DNA of 64,000 bases. It comes from Maylandia zebra. Its lineage: Eukaryota; Chordata; Actinopteri; Cichliformes; Cichlidae. Of this stretch, positions 22,876 through 33,740 are shown piece after piece. The DNA is taken from positions 35,392,669 through 35,456,668 of the forward strand of contig NC_135175.1 of NCBI RefSeq assembly GCF_041146795.1, given 5' to 3'. Position 1 is the first letter of the stretch; every line of letters begins with the position of its first letter. The notes below the pieces were generated by a model. The model ran no database searches. It saw only the letters and a program-made list of their open reading frames with translations, and was not told where the DNA came from. The translations under genes were made by a program, and so were the position numbers.

Positions 22876-23190
22876 CTACTTATCAAACTTATCTACATGT
22901 GTTTGGTTGGCAGATTTTTCGCAGGACCGAAACATTTGGCAACATGCCTCATGAACTAACTCAGAAAACACTAAAATAGTGGATTTCACAATTTCACAAT
23001 CCCGACTGTGATCAATGGATAAGCTCGTGCACACTTCTTGTGCTTTCCCCACCAATTTGTACTGCAACAACAAACTCCACACGTCCTTGGGCCATTTTAA
23101 AGTGGTTGCGATGCGTTCAAAGGCATTAAAGTAAGAGTCAACCTTACTTTCTCTGAAAGGTGGCACTAAGGCAATTTGCTTTCTTGCATC
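22876..23190 (-). pseudogene. SCAN-like gag segment, unit B
   Basis: An open stretch reads PPFRESKVDSYFNAFERIA, LKWPKDVWSLLLQYKLVGKAQEV, FSELVHEACCQMFR and ends at a stop after NQTHVDKFDK. This is the capsid helical region of Gmr1-like Gypsy elements, from which the vertebrate SCAN domain is known to derive. The frame stops early; the following bases still encode LLEEFKTCLPKNVVMYLNEQ after the stop, so the distal SCAN-like helices are present but separated by nonsense codons. In retroelements this region assembles the capsid; in SCAN proteins it mediates dimerisation. No such role can be claimed here. Confidence 0.75.
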
Positions 23191-23792
23191 AAACTGGTCA
23201 GAGGAGAATCAGTCAAGTTTTACTCACATTTTTACTCAATGGGGTAGAGGTAACATTGCTCCATAGGCCTTATTCGGAGATGCAGTAGCTCAACTTCTTT
23301 GGCTTTAGCCTAAAGCTCCACCTCTTTCAGGCAAAGGGCAAGCTTAAGATCATCCGTAATCAATTCTGGTAATTGTCTGGCCAGGATAATGTTTGGGACT
23401 TGAACGGCAGCAGGAGCCTCCATCCACCACCAAACCTCCAGACGCATCAACCGGTCGAAGTTTCACCTTCGCAATTACCCCTTTTTCCACCATCTGCTCT
23501 GCCAGACACTGCTTAATTTCTGCTTTTTTGGATTCAAGAGGACACCAACATTAAAAAATTTGCCACCAACAACAAATCTGCCTTGGTGCATCGATCCAAC
23601 TTAGCCATGGTGGGTTGATGTGCAAAATAACACACATCAAAGTAATTACAGCTAGTTTACCCATTACACCACAAGAAAGCTGCCAACCAAAAGCTGAAGG
23701 AAACCTACAAAACACAATGAGCAAAAAAAAAATGGCAAACAAAAAGAGCGTACAAGCCCCACTTTATTTTCAGCCCCAGTCTAAGGATACGC

Positions 23793-24533
23793 TTAAAGTC
23801 CACTGTGGATGAACTGGTATCTTTTTAAGCCTCCAGCCTGGGTAAAAGACTTTACAAAAAACTCACCTATGTACACTTTAACTCCACTGTGGATGAGTTG
23901 GTGTTTTTTCAAGTCTGCAGGATCGTTAAAAGACTTTCCACACAAGTCGCAGCTGTACGGTTTAAATCCAGAGTGAGTGACTTGGTGACGTTGTAAGGTG
24001 CTACTCCGAGCAAAAGCTTTACCGCATTGACCACAGCTGTACGCCTTGATTCCAGAGTGGATGAGTTGATGACGCTGTAAGTTACCACTGCAAGTAAAAG
24101 CTTTACCACACAACTCACAACTGTATGGTTTAACTCCACTGTGGATGACTTGGTGTGTTTTTAAGCTTGCAGAGTGGGTAAAAGACTTTCCACATAACTC
24201 ACAGCTGTATGGTTTAACTCCACCGTGGATGACTTGGTGTGTTTTTAAGCTTGCAGGGTGGGTAAAAGACTTTCCACACAACTCACAGCTGTATGGTTTA
24301 ACTCCACTGTGGATGCGCTGGTGTGATTTTAGGTGTCCTTTCTGGGTAAAACGTTTTCCACACAAGTCACATCTGTACGGTTTATCTCCACTGTGGACGA
24401 GTTGGTGTGCTTTAAAGTTTCCAAGATGGGTAAAATTCTTCCCACACTCATCACAGCTGTATTTTTTCTCTCCCTTTCTTCTGTGAGGTTTGTCGGCCTC
24501 CTGAGAGCGCTGACTTCTCACTCCGTGTTGGTC
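23793..24533 (-). CDS. ZNF-B: 7-finger exon fused to the retroelement
   Basis: The acceptor CTGCAG|GAC gives the same phase-0 start as ZNF-A (DQHGVRSQRSQ). Seven intact C2H2 fingers follow. The eighth is dead: both cysteines are lost (IGEFFVKSF) and its first histidine is tyrosine (LKRYQFIH). The frame then reads HSGL and stops at 23,793, exactly where zinc-finger sequence gives way to the Gmr1-like leader. There is no splice donor in finger context, so if used this would be a terminal exon. Identical junctions in ZNF-C and ZNF-D show that the fusion predates the amplification. It may be a gene fragment rather than a working gene. Confidence 0.65.
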   Translation of the reverse strand, partial: DQHGVRSQRSQEADKPHRRKGEKKYSCDECGKNFTHLGNFKAHQLVHSGDKPYRCDLCGKRFTQKGHLKSHQRIHSGVKPYSCELCGKSFTHPASLKTHQVIHGGVKPYSCELCGKSFTHSASLKTHQVIHSGVKPYSCELCGKAFTCSGNLQRHQLIHSGIKAYSCGQCGKAFARSSTLQRHQVTHSGFKPYSCDLCGKSFNDPADLKKHQLIHSGVKVYIGEFFVKSFTQAGGLKRYQFIHSGL

Positions 24534-24707
24534 CTGCAGTGACAGAGATACAAACAGAGGCAGTGAGTGAAATGCAGTCGTGGACTAAACTGAAACTGCC
24601 TCCATTAGTGGGATCCAAGATGTCAACAAACACATTGTAGGTGGATGTTGGTGTGTTTTTAAGCTTGTCCAATCTGGACAGAATCGACTTTTTGGAGACA
24701 TTGTAGG

Positions 24708-25110
24708 TGTTCTGTGCCTCAGTCTAGGGGTACAGGACCATAACATAAGGGTAAGAAAGGAAGTGACCCTGCCCGAATCCCCCAAATCATACCTAGAAGC
24801 CAATCTTTGAAGTGAACGGTGGTTTATTTGTGTCTACACTGTCCATTTACAAGTGAACTAATTTACACACTATATACAAAAACTCAGTAAATCTCAGGAG
24901 CCACACATGGGTAACACAAGGTTTGGAAGCCAGGGTCAGGTCTGCTGCTGTCAGGCGCTGCCGCCGACAACTGCTGGTGTAGCATCTTTTAAAAACAGCC
25001 ACATGATCAGGGGATCAATCAGCCGCCACCAGCTCTCCAATCAGGAAGGACCTGTAGATTCTTAAAGACATAGAACACCACAAAATATACAGCTGGCCAG
25101 GGCCGTAACA
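24708..25110 (-). repeat. 3' LTR of the Gmr1-like element (unit C)
   Basis: Read leftward it starts TGTTACGGCCCTGG, directly after a polypurine tract (GGGAAGGGCGG), and ends GGCACAGAACA at 24,708. It contains 'cacaaataaacc' as a poly(A) signal. Partial copies of its 3' part lie at 21,616, 37,960 and 41,113, each just upstream of a ZNF exon. It is the most complete LTR of this family in the window. Confidence 0.7.
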
Positions 25111-25114
25111 CCGC

Positions 25115-26100
25115 CCTTCCCAAGACAAAACATCTCCCCTACAGATGTTTGGCACTCAGGAGTGGAGAAAACCACTTGACAGTACATCTGCTGTCACATT
25201 GTCAGTTCCTTTTTTGTGATGGATCTCCAAATTAAAATCCTTTACTAGGAGTTACCATCTCATGAGCCTCTAGTTGGAATTGTGTATTCTAGTCAAAAAC
25301 ACAAAGGGCTTGTGATCGGTGTAGACAAAGACAGGCGATGAACTGCAACCTATATATGTTTTAGCGCCAAAATGTGGTAGTGCAAGCAACAGGGAAAGAG
25401 CATCTTTATCTATGGTACTGTAATTTTGCTGGTGAATGTTGAATTTCCTTTAAAAGTAACCGATTGGATGATCAACACCCTGCTCATCCTTCTGCAACAG
25501 CACCTCACCTGCACAGCTGGCGCGGGCATCCACCTGTAGTTTGAAAGGACGCATAAAATCAAGAGTGGCAAAGACTGGTATTCTGAGCTTTGGCAGACTG
25601 AAAAGGTTTCTGGCATGTGGATGACCACACTAATGGTTTTGACACACCAGTGAGACTGGTGAGAGGTGCAACTACATCAGCAAACTTTTTGCAGAAACCA
25701 CGATAGTAGCCAGCCATTCCGAGGTCCCGGCGAATCTCACATCTAGTGCGAGGCACACGGAAATGTAGGACAGCCTGAATTTTGGCCAGGAGGGGGCGCA
25801 CCGGACCCACCTGCTTCACTAGATAAGCCACTGTGGCTTATCTAGTGAAGGTGTTGGAATGTGGCAGGGGCATTTCGAATGGCAAAAGGCATGACGATAT
25901 ATATTGGAGAAAGTGATTGGGAGTGACGAAGGCGGAACTGATGCATGTGGAGTGAGGGGAACTTGCCAATAACCCTTTAATAAATCAAGTGACAAACTTT
26001 GCAGAGCAAACCCTATCAACACAATCTTCCATTCGGGGGAGAGGATAGGAGTCCGGTTTGGTCAGATTTTTGAAAATCTGTACAAAAACATGGGGTTTTG
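25115..26100 (-). pseudogene. Gmr1-like reverse transcriptase and RNase H, degraded
   Basis: Read leftward, the sequence shows TKPDSYPLPRMEDCVDRV, then DLLKGYWQVPLTPHA (the first RT aspartate block), a break, then AYLVKQVGPVRP and LGMAGYYRGFCKKFADVVAPLTSLT at the RT thumb, followed by RNase H remnants and the 3' LTR. The segment with the YxDD catalytic pair is missing; at its place lies a 37-nt palindrome (25,814-25,850). Frameshifts occur throughout. This is the 3' half of unit C, whose gag, protease and integrase lie at 33,162-35,522, giving the order gag-PR-INT-RT that characterises Gmr1-like elements. Confidence 0.8.
25814..25850. repeat. 37-nt palindrome at the RT deletion junction
   Basis: Eighteen-nt arms (CTTCACTAGATAAGCCAC and its exact reverse complement) flank a single central base. 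It occupies the position where the YxDD block of the RT should be. Confidence 0.9.
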
Positions 26101-26838
26101 TCTTCCTTCGGCATGAGAAGGCACTCCATGTACTAGAACTCGGGACAGCTAGACCATTTTTAGCAAACTCACTATTTTTGCAGTCTGAAATATTGAAAAT
26201 TGACGATATAGTGAAATTCCAAACAGCACAAATTATATTCAAAGCAAAAAATAAAGAACTGCCAGGTAATATTCAGAGTATGTTTTTTTGAAAGAAGGAA
26301 GTTATAATTTAAGGGGTTTTTGTAACTTCAAAACAATGAAGGTACATACTACAAGAAAAGGCTTTTGTGTTTCTGTTCATGGAGTGAAACTATGGAACAA
26401 ACTGAATATGGAATTAAAGCAACGTCCAAACATAAAACTGTTCAAAAAGAGTTATAAAAATATGATCTTCTCGATCTATAAAGAAAAGGAAAATATTTAA
26501 ATTAAGTGAATGTCTCTATTTAAAAACAAACAAACAAACAAAAAATTCATGATGTGATATTATAGTATATAGTATATCAGAAATCTGTTCACTATTTTTA
26601 TTACAAATTATATCAGTAAGGAAGCTGACTAAATATTCACTGATAATTTATGGCAAAGGGGTGGGATTAAATAAGTGTATACTTCTTCCCACTCCCTTTC
26701 AACATGTAAATTAATCAGAATGTTTTTTGTATGTAATTTGTATAGTATTTTTTTTCTCTCTTATTTCTTTTCTAAATGTACTTGTATATTGTTCACATGT
26801 TGAAATAAATTATCAATCAATCAATCAATCAATCAAAA
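26101..26838 (+). pseudogene. LINE 3' fragment inserted in the Gmr1-like RT
   Basis: Plus-strand frames read LFLQSEILKIDDIVKFQTAQIIFKA, LPGNIQSMFF and, after a frameshift, EGSYNLRGFCNFK...CVSVHGVKLWNKL...FKKSYKNMIF. This is the C-terminal end of a non-LTR reverse transcriptase of a kind common in fish; I do not assign the clade. A short 3' UTR follows with an 'aatcaatcaatc' tail (26,814-26,836). It splits the RT reading of unit C (EVSYF to the right, KTKPHVF to the left) and is oriented against it. Confidence 0.65.
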
Positions 26839-26876
26839 GTAGGAAACTTCTTGCTGAAAAACTGCGCATTTGGTAG

Positions 26877-27356
26877 GTGTTGAGGAACATATATGTTTTC
26901 TTAGTGCTTATTTGATTATTTTGTTTATGTATTTTAATAACAGGCCAGCTTTGACTCACAAACCAATTGCTTAGCCAGACTGAAATACTGTGCAAAAACA
27001 GGAAACTGTGAAGAACAGGAAGTACAGAAAAGCGGAACTAAGCAACGCAAACACACAGATCAAGTAGGGTTACTAAAATAACATGAGGAGCGAGGATGCA
27101 GACAGTTTTGCAGCTATAGGGTAGACATATAGTATTGAAATAGATCAAGGGACGGTTTAGTAGGGGAGGAGCAAGCGGATTATAACATAGGTGATATGCT
27201 TGTAATGTTTTAGATCTGCAGAGGGTTTAGCCTGGTGCACATCCCTTTCCGGAAAGTAATGATTCAATAAAATAATTATAAATACTTTGGCAAGTGAGTC
27301 GTGTTCTCTCTGTCCAGTAAAAGAATAAAAAGAAAAAGATTTAATAGTTCGGTTCA
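26877..27356 (+). repeat. Possible solo LTR inserted in the Gmr1-like element
   Basis: This block interrupts unit C between NNTLIV (27,360-27,380) and KCAVFQQEV (26,845-26,876) of the minus-strand protein. It starts TGTTGAGGAACA and ends near CGGTTCACA, with 'caataaaataatt' as a possible poly(A) signal. No target duplication could be fixed, so solo LTR is an inference. Confidence 0.35.
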
Positions 27357-28142
27357 CACGATAAGTGTGTTGTTTGTTCGGAGGATGGTCACCTACATCT
27401 ACGTCATGTTCATGACAGTGGTGCGAGATGGAGTGTCAGCAATCAGGGATGGGTGATTTTTGATCAGAGAGCACAAATCATTCTGGGCAGCGTCATCCAA
27501 ATGTTTTAGGTGGTATTTTAAATTCACTAATATTTTCTGAGTCGGGAGCAACCCTTAGCACAAATGAAAACTAAGTCATCACTTTCTGGATTATACTCAG
27601 ATGGGGCCGCTGACACAACTACAGGCAAGGCTGATGGTGCAGCAGGGGACGAAGAGGGGTTTACACCTGCCTCGCGAAAAAAATAAGGCTTCATCAGGTT
27701 GACGAGATGAAGTCACATGACGCTTTCTTCTACAGTCTCTGTAAAGCACTTTGAATCACCTTGTTGTTGAATTGTGCTATACAAATAAACTTGCCTTGCC
27801 TTGCCTTACAGTCTGGGGTGCCTATAACAGAATCTGTGTCACAGAACTTTGTCTGGAGAGAAGATCTCTTTGAGCAGCCACGGGGACACGCACTGTGTGT
27901 TCAAACACTAGATCTGCGGGACTGAAACCTATGGACTCCTGCGCACGCTCTCTCACCAATAGAAGGAGAAGAGGCAGACCCTCATCCCACTCTCTTCCTG
28001 ACTCGAGGCAGAACTTTCTCATCATAGCTTTTAATGTTTTAATGGAAACGCTTGAGCACGCCCTGTGATTCGGGATGATACACACTGGATTTTTAATGCT
28101 TTATGCCAAGCGATTTCATGAGCTGAGTGAAAATCTTGGATA
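27357..28142 (-). pseudogene. Integrase C-terminus and linker of the Gmr1-like element (unit C)
   Basis: Read leftward: integrase tail reading KALKIQCVSSRIT, MMRKFCLESGREWDEGLPLLLLLVRE, SIGFSPADLVFEHTVRVP; then HLVNLMKPYF with an acidic linker (EYNPESDDL); then TPSRTTVMNM. Frameshifts and stops are present. A 68-bp SINE/LINE tail interrupts it at 27,739-27,806. It continues the integrase core found at 33,162-33,300, from which it is separated by a 5-kb nested insertion flanked by TGAAGT. Confidence 0.75.
27739..27806 (+). mobile_element. Severely truncated L2-type LINE/SINE tail with TSD
   Basis: The short 3' end, 'ctgtaaagcactttgaatcacc...acaaataaac' plus (TTGCC)n, is flanked by TACAGTCT on both sides (27,731-27,738 and 27,807-27,814). 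Confidence 0.75.
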
Positions 28143-28148
28143 TGAAGT

Positions 28149-28260
28149 AAATGGTAAATGGCCTGTATTTATATAGCGCTTTTCTAGTCCCTAAGGACCC
28201 CAAAGCGCTTTACATATCCAGTCATCCACCCATTCACGCACACATTCACACACTGGTGAT
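28149..28260 (+). repeat. Dispersed 'tatatagcgcttttc' repeat, left part
   Basis: Begins 'aaatggtaaatggcctgtatttatatagcgc' after TGAAGT (28,143-28,148). Its continuation is at 33,076-33,157, followed by TGAAGT (33,158-33,163). A hAT element splits it. Confidence 0.75.
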
Positions 28261-28475
28261 TAGGGATGGGTACCGGTGTCCGGTGCCATGATGGCACCGG
28301 TTCTGACATAAACGGTAGTAACCAGACCGAAAAGCAGCGCACATTTCGGTGCGTTATTTCAGTGCTTTTTTTTTCCTGAGCTGTGATACACTTCTAGCCA
28401 ATCATTTTACGTTTCCCAGGATAGTAGGCGGGTCCAGGTACGTACGTTCAGTTAGAGCAGAGCTACAGATTAAAA

Positions 28476-28620
28476 ATGTCCAAGGCGAAGCGGTCAATAG
28501 TCTGGCTGTACTTCACAGTAAAAGATGCAAACTCAGCAGCAACAAGTGCTTTAAGCTGATACTGTGATATTGTCAAAGGAGGTAACACCTCGTATCCGAT
28601 GAAACACCTGGAGACGCATA
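28476..28620 (+). pseudogene. hAT transposase BED-finger remnant
   Basis: From an ATG at 28,476 the frame reads MSKAKRSIVWLYFTVKDANS, a BED-finger start. A frameshift follows and the next part, SSNKCFKL, lies in another frame. The tail of the finger, GGNTSYPMKHLETH, returns to the first frame. It is related to the remnant at 10,557. No catalytic domain remains. Confidence 0.65.
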
Positions 28621-28683
28621 GCGGGTTTTTTTAAAAGCAGAGAAATGCGCCGTATTTGATAGCTTGCTGCGAGACCTCACACT

Positions 28684-29895
28684 GTGCACGTTGGGTGGGT
28701 TGCCAGTTATCGGACCGGAGCAACATCCCCCAAAAACCCGAAGAATAGAGTCCTGGCCCCTAGCCCTGCCAGTGTAGCCAACAGGCTTCAGTTCATCTCA
28801 GAATGGTTAAAACATACCTTCTTAGTTGAGCCCTGGCTAGATGTTGAACAGGCACTATGCAAGGATCTAGAGATTTCAGACCTACCATTTATTAGCTCAA
28901 ACATCAAAAGACATGAATGCTTTAAAAGTATCAACATCAGCTTTTCTCTGACAGCATGGTGGGAGTTTCTAAAAATAACGGAGTCTTCATTAATCCCATG
29001 CAAACGTACACCTATCTGGAATAACCCTGACATATTACAAAACAATAATATGATTAATTTCCCAGAATGGAGTTGTAGAGGAATTAAATACTTAGAACAT
29101 ATATTAGAGGGAACAGAATTTATTCCATTTGACAGACTAGTTGCACAATATGGGATCAACAAGACAAGATTTTTAGAATATCAACAAATTAAATCCATAG
29201 TAAAAAAGAAATTTAACCTCAGTCAAGTTGAATTACAAACACCACTAAGTGCGGCACATTTTCTTACTCTTAAATCCCCCAAATTATTATCTAAAATATA
29301 CAGAACACTTTCTAAATTAGATGAATCAATATCCCTTCCTATTGCAAAGTGGGAAGCAGATTTATCAGTCAGCTTAGACCAAAACTTCTGGTCTCAGATT
29401 TGCTTAAAAACCTTTAAATTAATTAAAAATCCCAGTCTGCAATTAATACAATACAAAATACTACATAGAGTGCACTATACAGGTCATCGGATGTTCAAGA
29501 TGGGCTTTACATCTTCCAACAACTGCTCACACTGTCAAGGCAATACACCAGACAATTACATCCACGCTCTTTGGTTCTGTCCACCAGTGCAAAAGTTTTG
29601 GCGCGAGATATGTGAAGACTTATCAAAGTGTCTGAAATGTAACATTCCAACCTCCCCCTTAGTGTGTTTACTGGGCAGCTTAGATAATGTCACTTCAGAA
29701 AAGAATATAGCCCATATGATTTTCACTGCCCTATGCATAGCCAAGAAAACTGTCCTCATGAACTGGAAAAATAAAAATTATCTTAATTCTAACCAATATA
29801 GAAATTATCTATTAGATTACATTAGTCTTGATACAGCCTCTGCCACCACATCAGATCAATTGCTCTGGACTCCTTTTATCAGCTCCATCACCTAG
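28684..29895 (+). CDS. L1/Tx1-clade LINE ORF2, C-terminal 403 residues (5'-truncated)
   Basis: This open frame encodes the C-terminal part of a LINE ORF2, after the RT catalytic core. Visible motifs are [41 protein letters not shown]-like [21 protein letters not shown], and a zinc-knuckle-like CSHCQ...[17 protein letters not shown], followed by [16 protein letters not shown]. This series is typical of the L1/Tx1-related elements of fish. Because the element is 5'-truncated there is no endonuclease or RT catalytic site, so it cannot move by itself. The first ATG is merely the first in the frame, not a real start. The frame is uninterrupted for 1.2 kb, suggesting a fairly recent insertion. Confidence 0.8.
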   Translation: MHVGWVASYRTGATSPKNPKNRVLAPSPASVANRLQFISEWLKHTFLVEPWLDVEQALCKDLEISDLPFISSNIKRHECFKSINISFSLTAWWEFLKITESSLIPCKRTPIWNNPDILQNNNMINFPEWSCRGIKYLEHILEGTEFIPFDRLVAQYGINKTRFLEYQQIKSIVKKKFNLSQVELQTPLSAAHFLTLKSPKLLSKIYRTLSKLDESISLPIAKWEADLSVSLDQNFWSQICLKTFKLIKNPSLQLIQYKILHRVHYTGHRMFKMGFTSSNNCSHCQGNTPDNYIHALWFCPPVQKFWREICEDLSKCLKCNIPTSPLVCLLGSLDNVTSEKNIAHMIFTALCIAKKTVLMNWKNKNYLNSNQYRNYLLDYISLDTASATTSDQLLWTPFISSIT

Positions 29896-32416
29896 TGGGG
29901 GGTCATAGTTTGGTCCCGCCTTCACTGTTGTGATTGGTGTGGGGGTAGGGACAGGCTTAGGGCGTCGGGGGGTTCCCCGGAGGCATCTTCCTTGGGGGGT
30001 TCAACCCGGGGTAGCGGTCATGTCCGGTTGGGGGCTCTGTTGGCTCTCAGGTGACTGTTGGCTCGCGGCTGCGTGCAGCGGGGCTAGGGGAGGGTCTGTG
30101 CTGATGGACGTGGGTTACTGACCTGGTAGCCTGGCTGGCCCTGGGTGGGTCCGGGATGGGCGTGAGGTTCTGGGGGCGCTCCGTCTCTGGGCTGGGGCCC
30201 GGGCCGGGCCTCGGGGGCTTGGATCCTGGTTGGTGTGTTGCCGGGGTTGTGGGCGGGTGGGTGCATGGGGGCCCGGGCCCTGGAGCAGGGTGCCGCCGGT
30301 GCGTCGAACCACCTGGGGGGCTCTTCAACTGGTGGGGGAGATGGTCACATCTTGCAGGAGCTTTCCTCTCTTCAGGAACTCTCTCTGCAGGAGGGGGAGA
30401 TACAGGAGAGGTGGAGGAAGATCTCAGCCTGGGCGTCTATTGTCTTATGTAGTCTGGAAGATGAGTGGATGGTGGGGTGGGTGCAGTTTTCTCTGTGGTG
30501 GGGTTGGGTGGACTGTCCCGGGCTCTGTGGGGCCGGGAGGCGCTGCTGCACTGGGCCCCGGTCTGGATGGGCCTGGGCCCCCTTTCCCTGGCGGGTCGCG
30601 GAGTGTGGGAGTGCCTACTGGGGTCAGCAGGGGAGCTGGCCCCAGGGAGGGGTTACCTGCCCCTCCCTTCCTTCCCTCCCCATCTCCAGCTGCCTCCCTC
30701 TTCCCGCTCCACCACAACCACCCACACATGCAGGGCCTTGGAGTAGGGGTATGTCACCAGGGTGCAGAGGAGGCTACCCCCCCCTCTGTCCCCTTCTGGC
30801 TGCCTCTGCCTCAATTTTATCCCACAACTTAGACATTCACATTATTCACACTCTCATTACACATACATATAGGATCTTGGGGGTGGGCACAATCACGGAG
30901 TCCAAATTACCATCAGGGTGTACACCTCACCCCTGGCGTCGTTGCCCACCTCTAAATACACTTAGACATTGAGGGCTATCAGGAGGGACTATGCGCTTAC
31001 CTGCTGCTCCTTGGCAGGTAGCTCCATGCCCTCCTGGGTTTTAAATGCACCTTAGAACACACATGCATCAACACTACAATGAGCGGGTGGAGGGAGGTTT
31101 GGAGTCTTCTCCCACCCCCATTCTCTGCGGCCTGCTGGAGCGGGAGGGCTAGGTGGAGTTGGCCGTCCGACTGCGGTCTGGAGTGTGGGGCCTCCCTGCT
31201 GCTACGGAGTCGGGGTGGTCTGCCTCTCCCCACCGCAGGGAAAAGGGTAACACCACCTGGGTCTGGGTGCAGTTCCCCCCTCCAGGGGCAAGGGTACCTA
31301 GACCCGGTTTGTAGAGTACGCTTGGGGAGTGTGATCGTGTGTACAGCGTCTCTTTATGTCTGTCTCCACGTTGGTTGAGTGTGGAGTAAGTGCATATGAG
31401 AGCATGAGGGTGGGAATGGATGTTTGTGTCTGTGTGTGCCTGTATGTCTGTGTCTATATGTCAGGCTGGGTATCAGACGCCACCTCTCTGGGGACACCTC
31501 AGGCCCTCCAAGGTTTGGAGGCCTATCTCCACCTACCACCACTTCCCCTGCCGGTGGCGGACTCCCTCAGGTGTCGGTGCGTTGGTGGTTCTTTGTGTCT
31601 GGGGGTGGGCGTCCAGGTACACACCGGCTCACTCCTTGGCGGCCGCTTATCGGGGCCTGGAGCCTGGGGCTCGCTCGGGCCCCTTCGGGGGTGGGGTGCC
31701 CCCGGCCTCTCGGCCTGGGGCTCGGTCACTCAGGCACAGCTGGCGGCCGGCGGGGCTCACGGGCGCGTCACTGCAACTCCCCCTGGCTTCTGCTCCGTGG
31801 CTGCTGAGTGAACCCTCATCTGGGACTCTCCTCAGCTCTTACTGGAACAGTGGCGCGGCTGCCCCTCTGTTGGTCTTCCATGGTCTCTTGTGTTCTGGGG
31901 GCCTCTGGATGTCTGGAGTTTTGATCTCCTTCATACCTGCTTCACACCCTGGAGGACGGGGCTGTGGCCCCCCCACACTCCCTAGCAGATCGTTACATGG
32001 AGAAACCTTTGGAATACAAGCGCTGATCCACACGGGTATGCACACGGGTGTTCACTGCTCGTAGACCCAAATTACACCTTTCTTGGCTGCTACTTCGAAG
32101 CACATCTGTCCTGCGTGCTGCACAACAACATTGAATATTTAGTATTTACTGCTGTTTACACTTAGCTAGATTAATGCGATGGTGTTGTGTTTAGTATGTT
32201 GCTTTGTTTTTTTTTTTGTCTTTTTTTGCTTGTTTTCTATTCTTCTCTCAACAGGTGATCCAGGAGATTTTTATTTTTTTTCTCCCCCCTTTTCTCACTG
32301 TCCCTCTCCCCTTCTGTTTTTCCTTTCCTTCCTCTTTCTTTCTCCCTTTCCTATCTCTCACTCATGTCTGTCCCGTCTGTAACATCTGAAAATAAAATAT
32401 AATAAATAATAAAAAC
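29896..32416 (+). mobile_element. G-rich 3' UTR and A-rich tail of the L1/Tx1 LINE
   Basis: The 2.5 kb after the stop is strongly strand-asymmetric: G-rich to about 31,830, then T- and C-rich (32,180-32,370), ending 'aataaaatataataaataataaaaac'. The many overlapping open frames here have low-complexity Gly/Pro/Arg content expected from composition alone and are not genes. Confidence 0.75.
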
Positions 32417-33067
32417 AAAGATCGACCAAATGGACCAATACGGCAATGCCACGAAGATCCATTTGGCAAAGTAAATCCATTGGGTATCCTTGTTGGTCTT
32501 CAGACAACAATTCTGATGGCTAAAGAACCAAATGGGACAGGCGAGAAAAAAAAGAAAAAAAAAAAGAAATGATGACGGATGATGGTGGCAGCAGCCGTTC
32601 TTCTCTGCGTGAGTAGCTAATTTACGTTGAGTAGGCTAACCACGTTATTACATTAATGCATGTAAGGTGAACTAGCAAACATCATCATAGCTACATGCGG
32701 CTGTCCTCTTGTTTGATGGCAGATACTCCCTTCACCCTGGACAAAAAGGCTAAAATGACCAAAGAAAAAGTGGGAAACAGCTGAACATGAGAGGATTTTG
32801 GACAAAGTTTGTGTTTTTTTTCCATTGTTTAAGCACTGCTTCCAGCCAAGAGTGATACCATATATGCCCTATAGCTGCAGAAAAGGCTAACATTGTTATC
32901 TTTTTACAAAAAAAAAACAAAACAGCTGAACATGAGAGGTTTTTGGACAAAGTTTGTGTTCTCCATTCTTTAAGCACCGGTTTGAGCACCGTTTAAGCAC
33001 CGGCACCGTTTCAAAAGTACCGATTTGGCACCGGTATCGGATAAAACCTAAACGATACCCATCCCTA
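32417..33067. other. Right part of the hAT element
   Basis: Non-coding hAT interior and right terminus; no transposase motif was recognised. Confidence 0.5.
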
Positions 33068-33075
33068 CTGGTGAT

Positions 33076-33157
33076 GGTAAGCTACATTGTAGCCACAGCC
33101 ACCCTGGGGCGCACTGACAGAGGCGAGGCTGCCGGACACTGGCGCCACCAGGCCCTC
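33076..33157 (+). repeat. Dispersed 'tatatagcgcttttc' repeat, right part
   Basis: Continues the repeat broken at 28,260 ('gtaagctacattgtagccacagccaccctggggcg'), and is followed by the TGAAGT target duplicate. Confidence 0.75.
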
Positions 33158-33740
33158 TGAAGTTTGACCCTCGGTCTGTTGGAACAGATTTTGGCAAACC
33201 GAAAGCGGAGAAAAAGTTCACTTGCACTCTGACAACAGCTTTGACTTTAACAGTGAGGAACGGAATAGCCTCGGGGAAGCGTGTGGCGGCGCACATCAAA
33301 GTTAAAATATACTAACGTCCTGACTTTGTTTTTGGGAAGCGGTCCTACACAATCAATGAGTATGTGCTGAAATGGTTCCCCTAAAGCCGGGATCAGATGC
33401 AATGGAGCGGGAGGAATAACTTGGTTGGTTTTACACTGACCTGATAAAGGTGAAAGGAGCGGCAGTACCTAGTTACATCCGTTTTTAACCCTGGCCACAA
33501 AAAGTGATGCAGAATACGATGGTTTTTCTAATTCCTAAATGTCCAGAGAAACTGTCATGTGCAAGACTGATTACTTGGGGTCGGAACCTTTGTGATACAA
33601 CTACCTGTTGAAATACATTCCACCCAAGATCACTTGATGAGGGAGGGTGCCATTTACGCATTAACACGTTGTTGCCAATGCTGTAAACATGGGGGTTTGC
33701 TCGTTGGAATTTACAGCAAGTAAACATTTGGCCAGAGTTG
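33158..33740 (-). pseudogene. Gmr1-like integrase: zinc-binding domain and core (unit C)
   Basis: Read leftward: NVLMRKWHPP, then VISLAHDSFSGHLGIRKT with the His pair of the H2C2 zinc-binding domain. A frameshifted stretch follows in which the residues around the first catalytic Asp can still be followed, then CAATRFPEAIPFLTVKVKAVVRV and FGLPKSVPTDRGSNF with the second catalytic Asp. Integration of cDNA is the known role of this domain. Unit C keeps this segment; B and D lost it. It is dead because of frameshifts and the 5-kb insertion immediately after. Confidence 0.75.

Larger units (their letters stand above)
21648..23812 (-). mobile_element. Gmr1-like Gypsy, unit B: gag, protease, start of integrase
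   Basis: Read leftward: a leader with an AATAAA-like motif; gag N-terminus from the ATG at 23,608 (MAKLDRCTK); the SCAN-like gag segment at 23,166-22,876; a protease region with the DTGA active-site motif; and the first part of integrase. Two 1-bp deletions near 23,530-23,560 break the gag start. The rest of integrase, RT and most of the LTR are absent, joined at 21,647/21,648. The unit is nearly identical to units C and D. It lies between ZNF-B upstream and ZNF-A downstream on the same strand. Confidence 0.85.
28261..33067 (+). mobile_element. hAT element with perfect 8-bp TSD, containing an L1-type LINE
   Basis: The ends TAGGGATGGGTACCGGTG and, inverted, TAGGGATGGGTATCG are TIRs. CTGGTGAT flanks both sides exactly (28,253-28,260 and 33,068-33,075). 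'ccggtgcc'/'ggcaccgg' subterminal repeats occur at both ends. A BED-finger remnant of the transposase is at 28,476-28,620. Most of the length (about 28,690-32,416) is a LINE inserted later. A roughly 60-bp tandem duplication ('aacagctgaacatgagagg') lies at about 32,775 and 32,920. Confidence 0.85.

Noticed and set aside
29930..32064. Many overlapping 60-245 codon frames
   Set aside because: They arise from the G-rich LINE 3' UTR, which has few stop codons. They show no domains, only low-complexity Gly, Pro and Arg.
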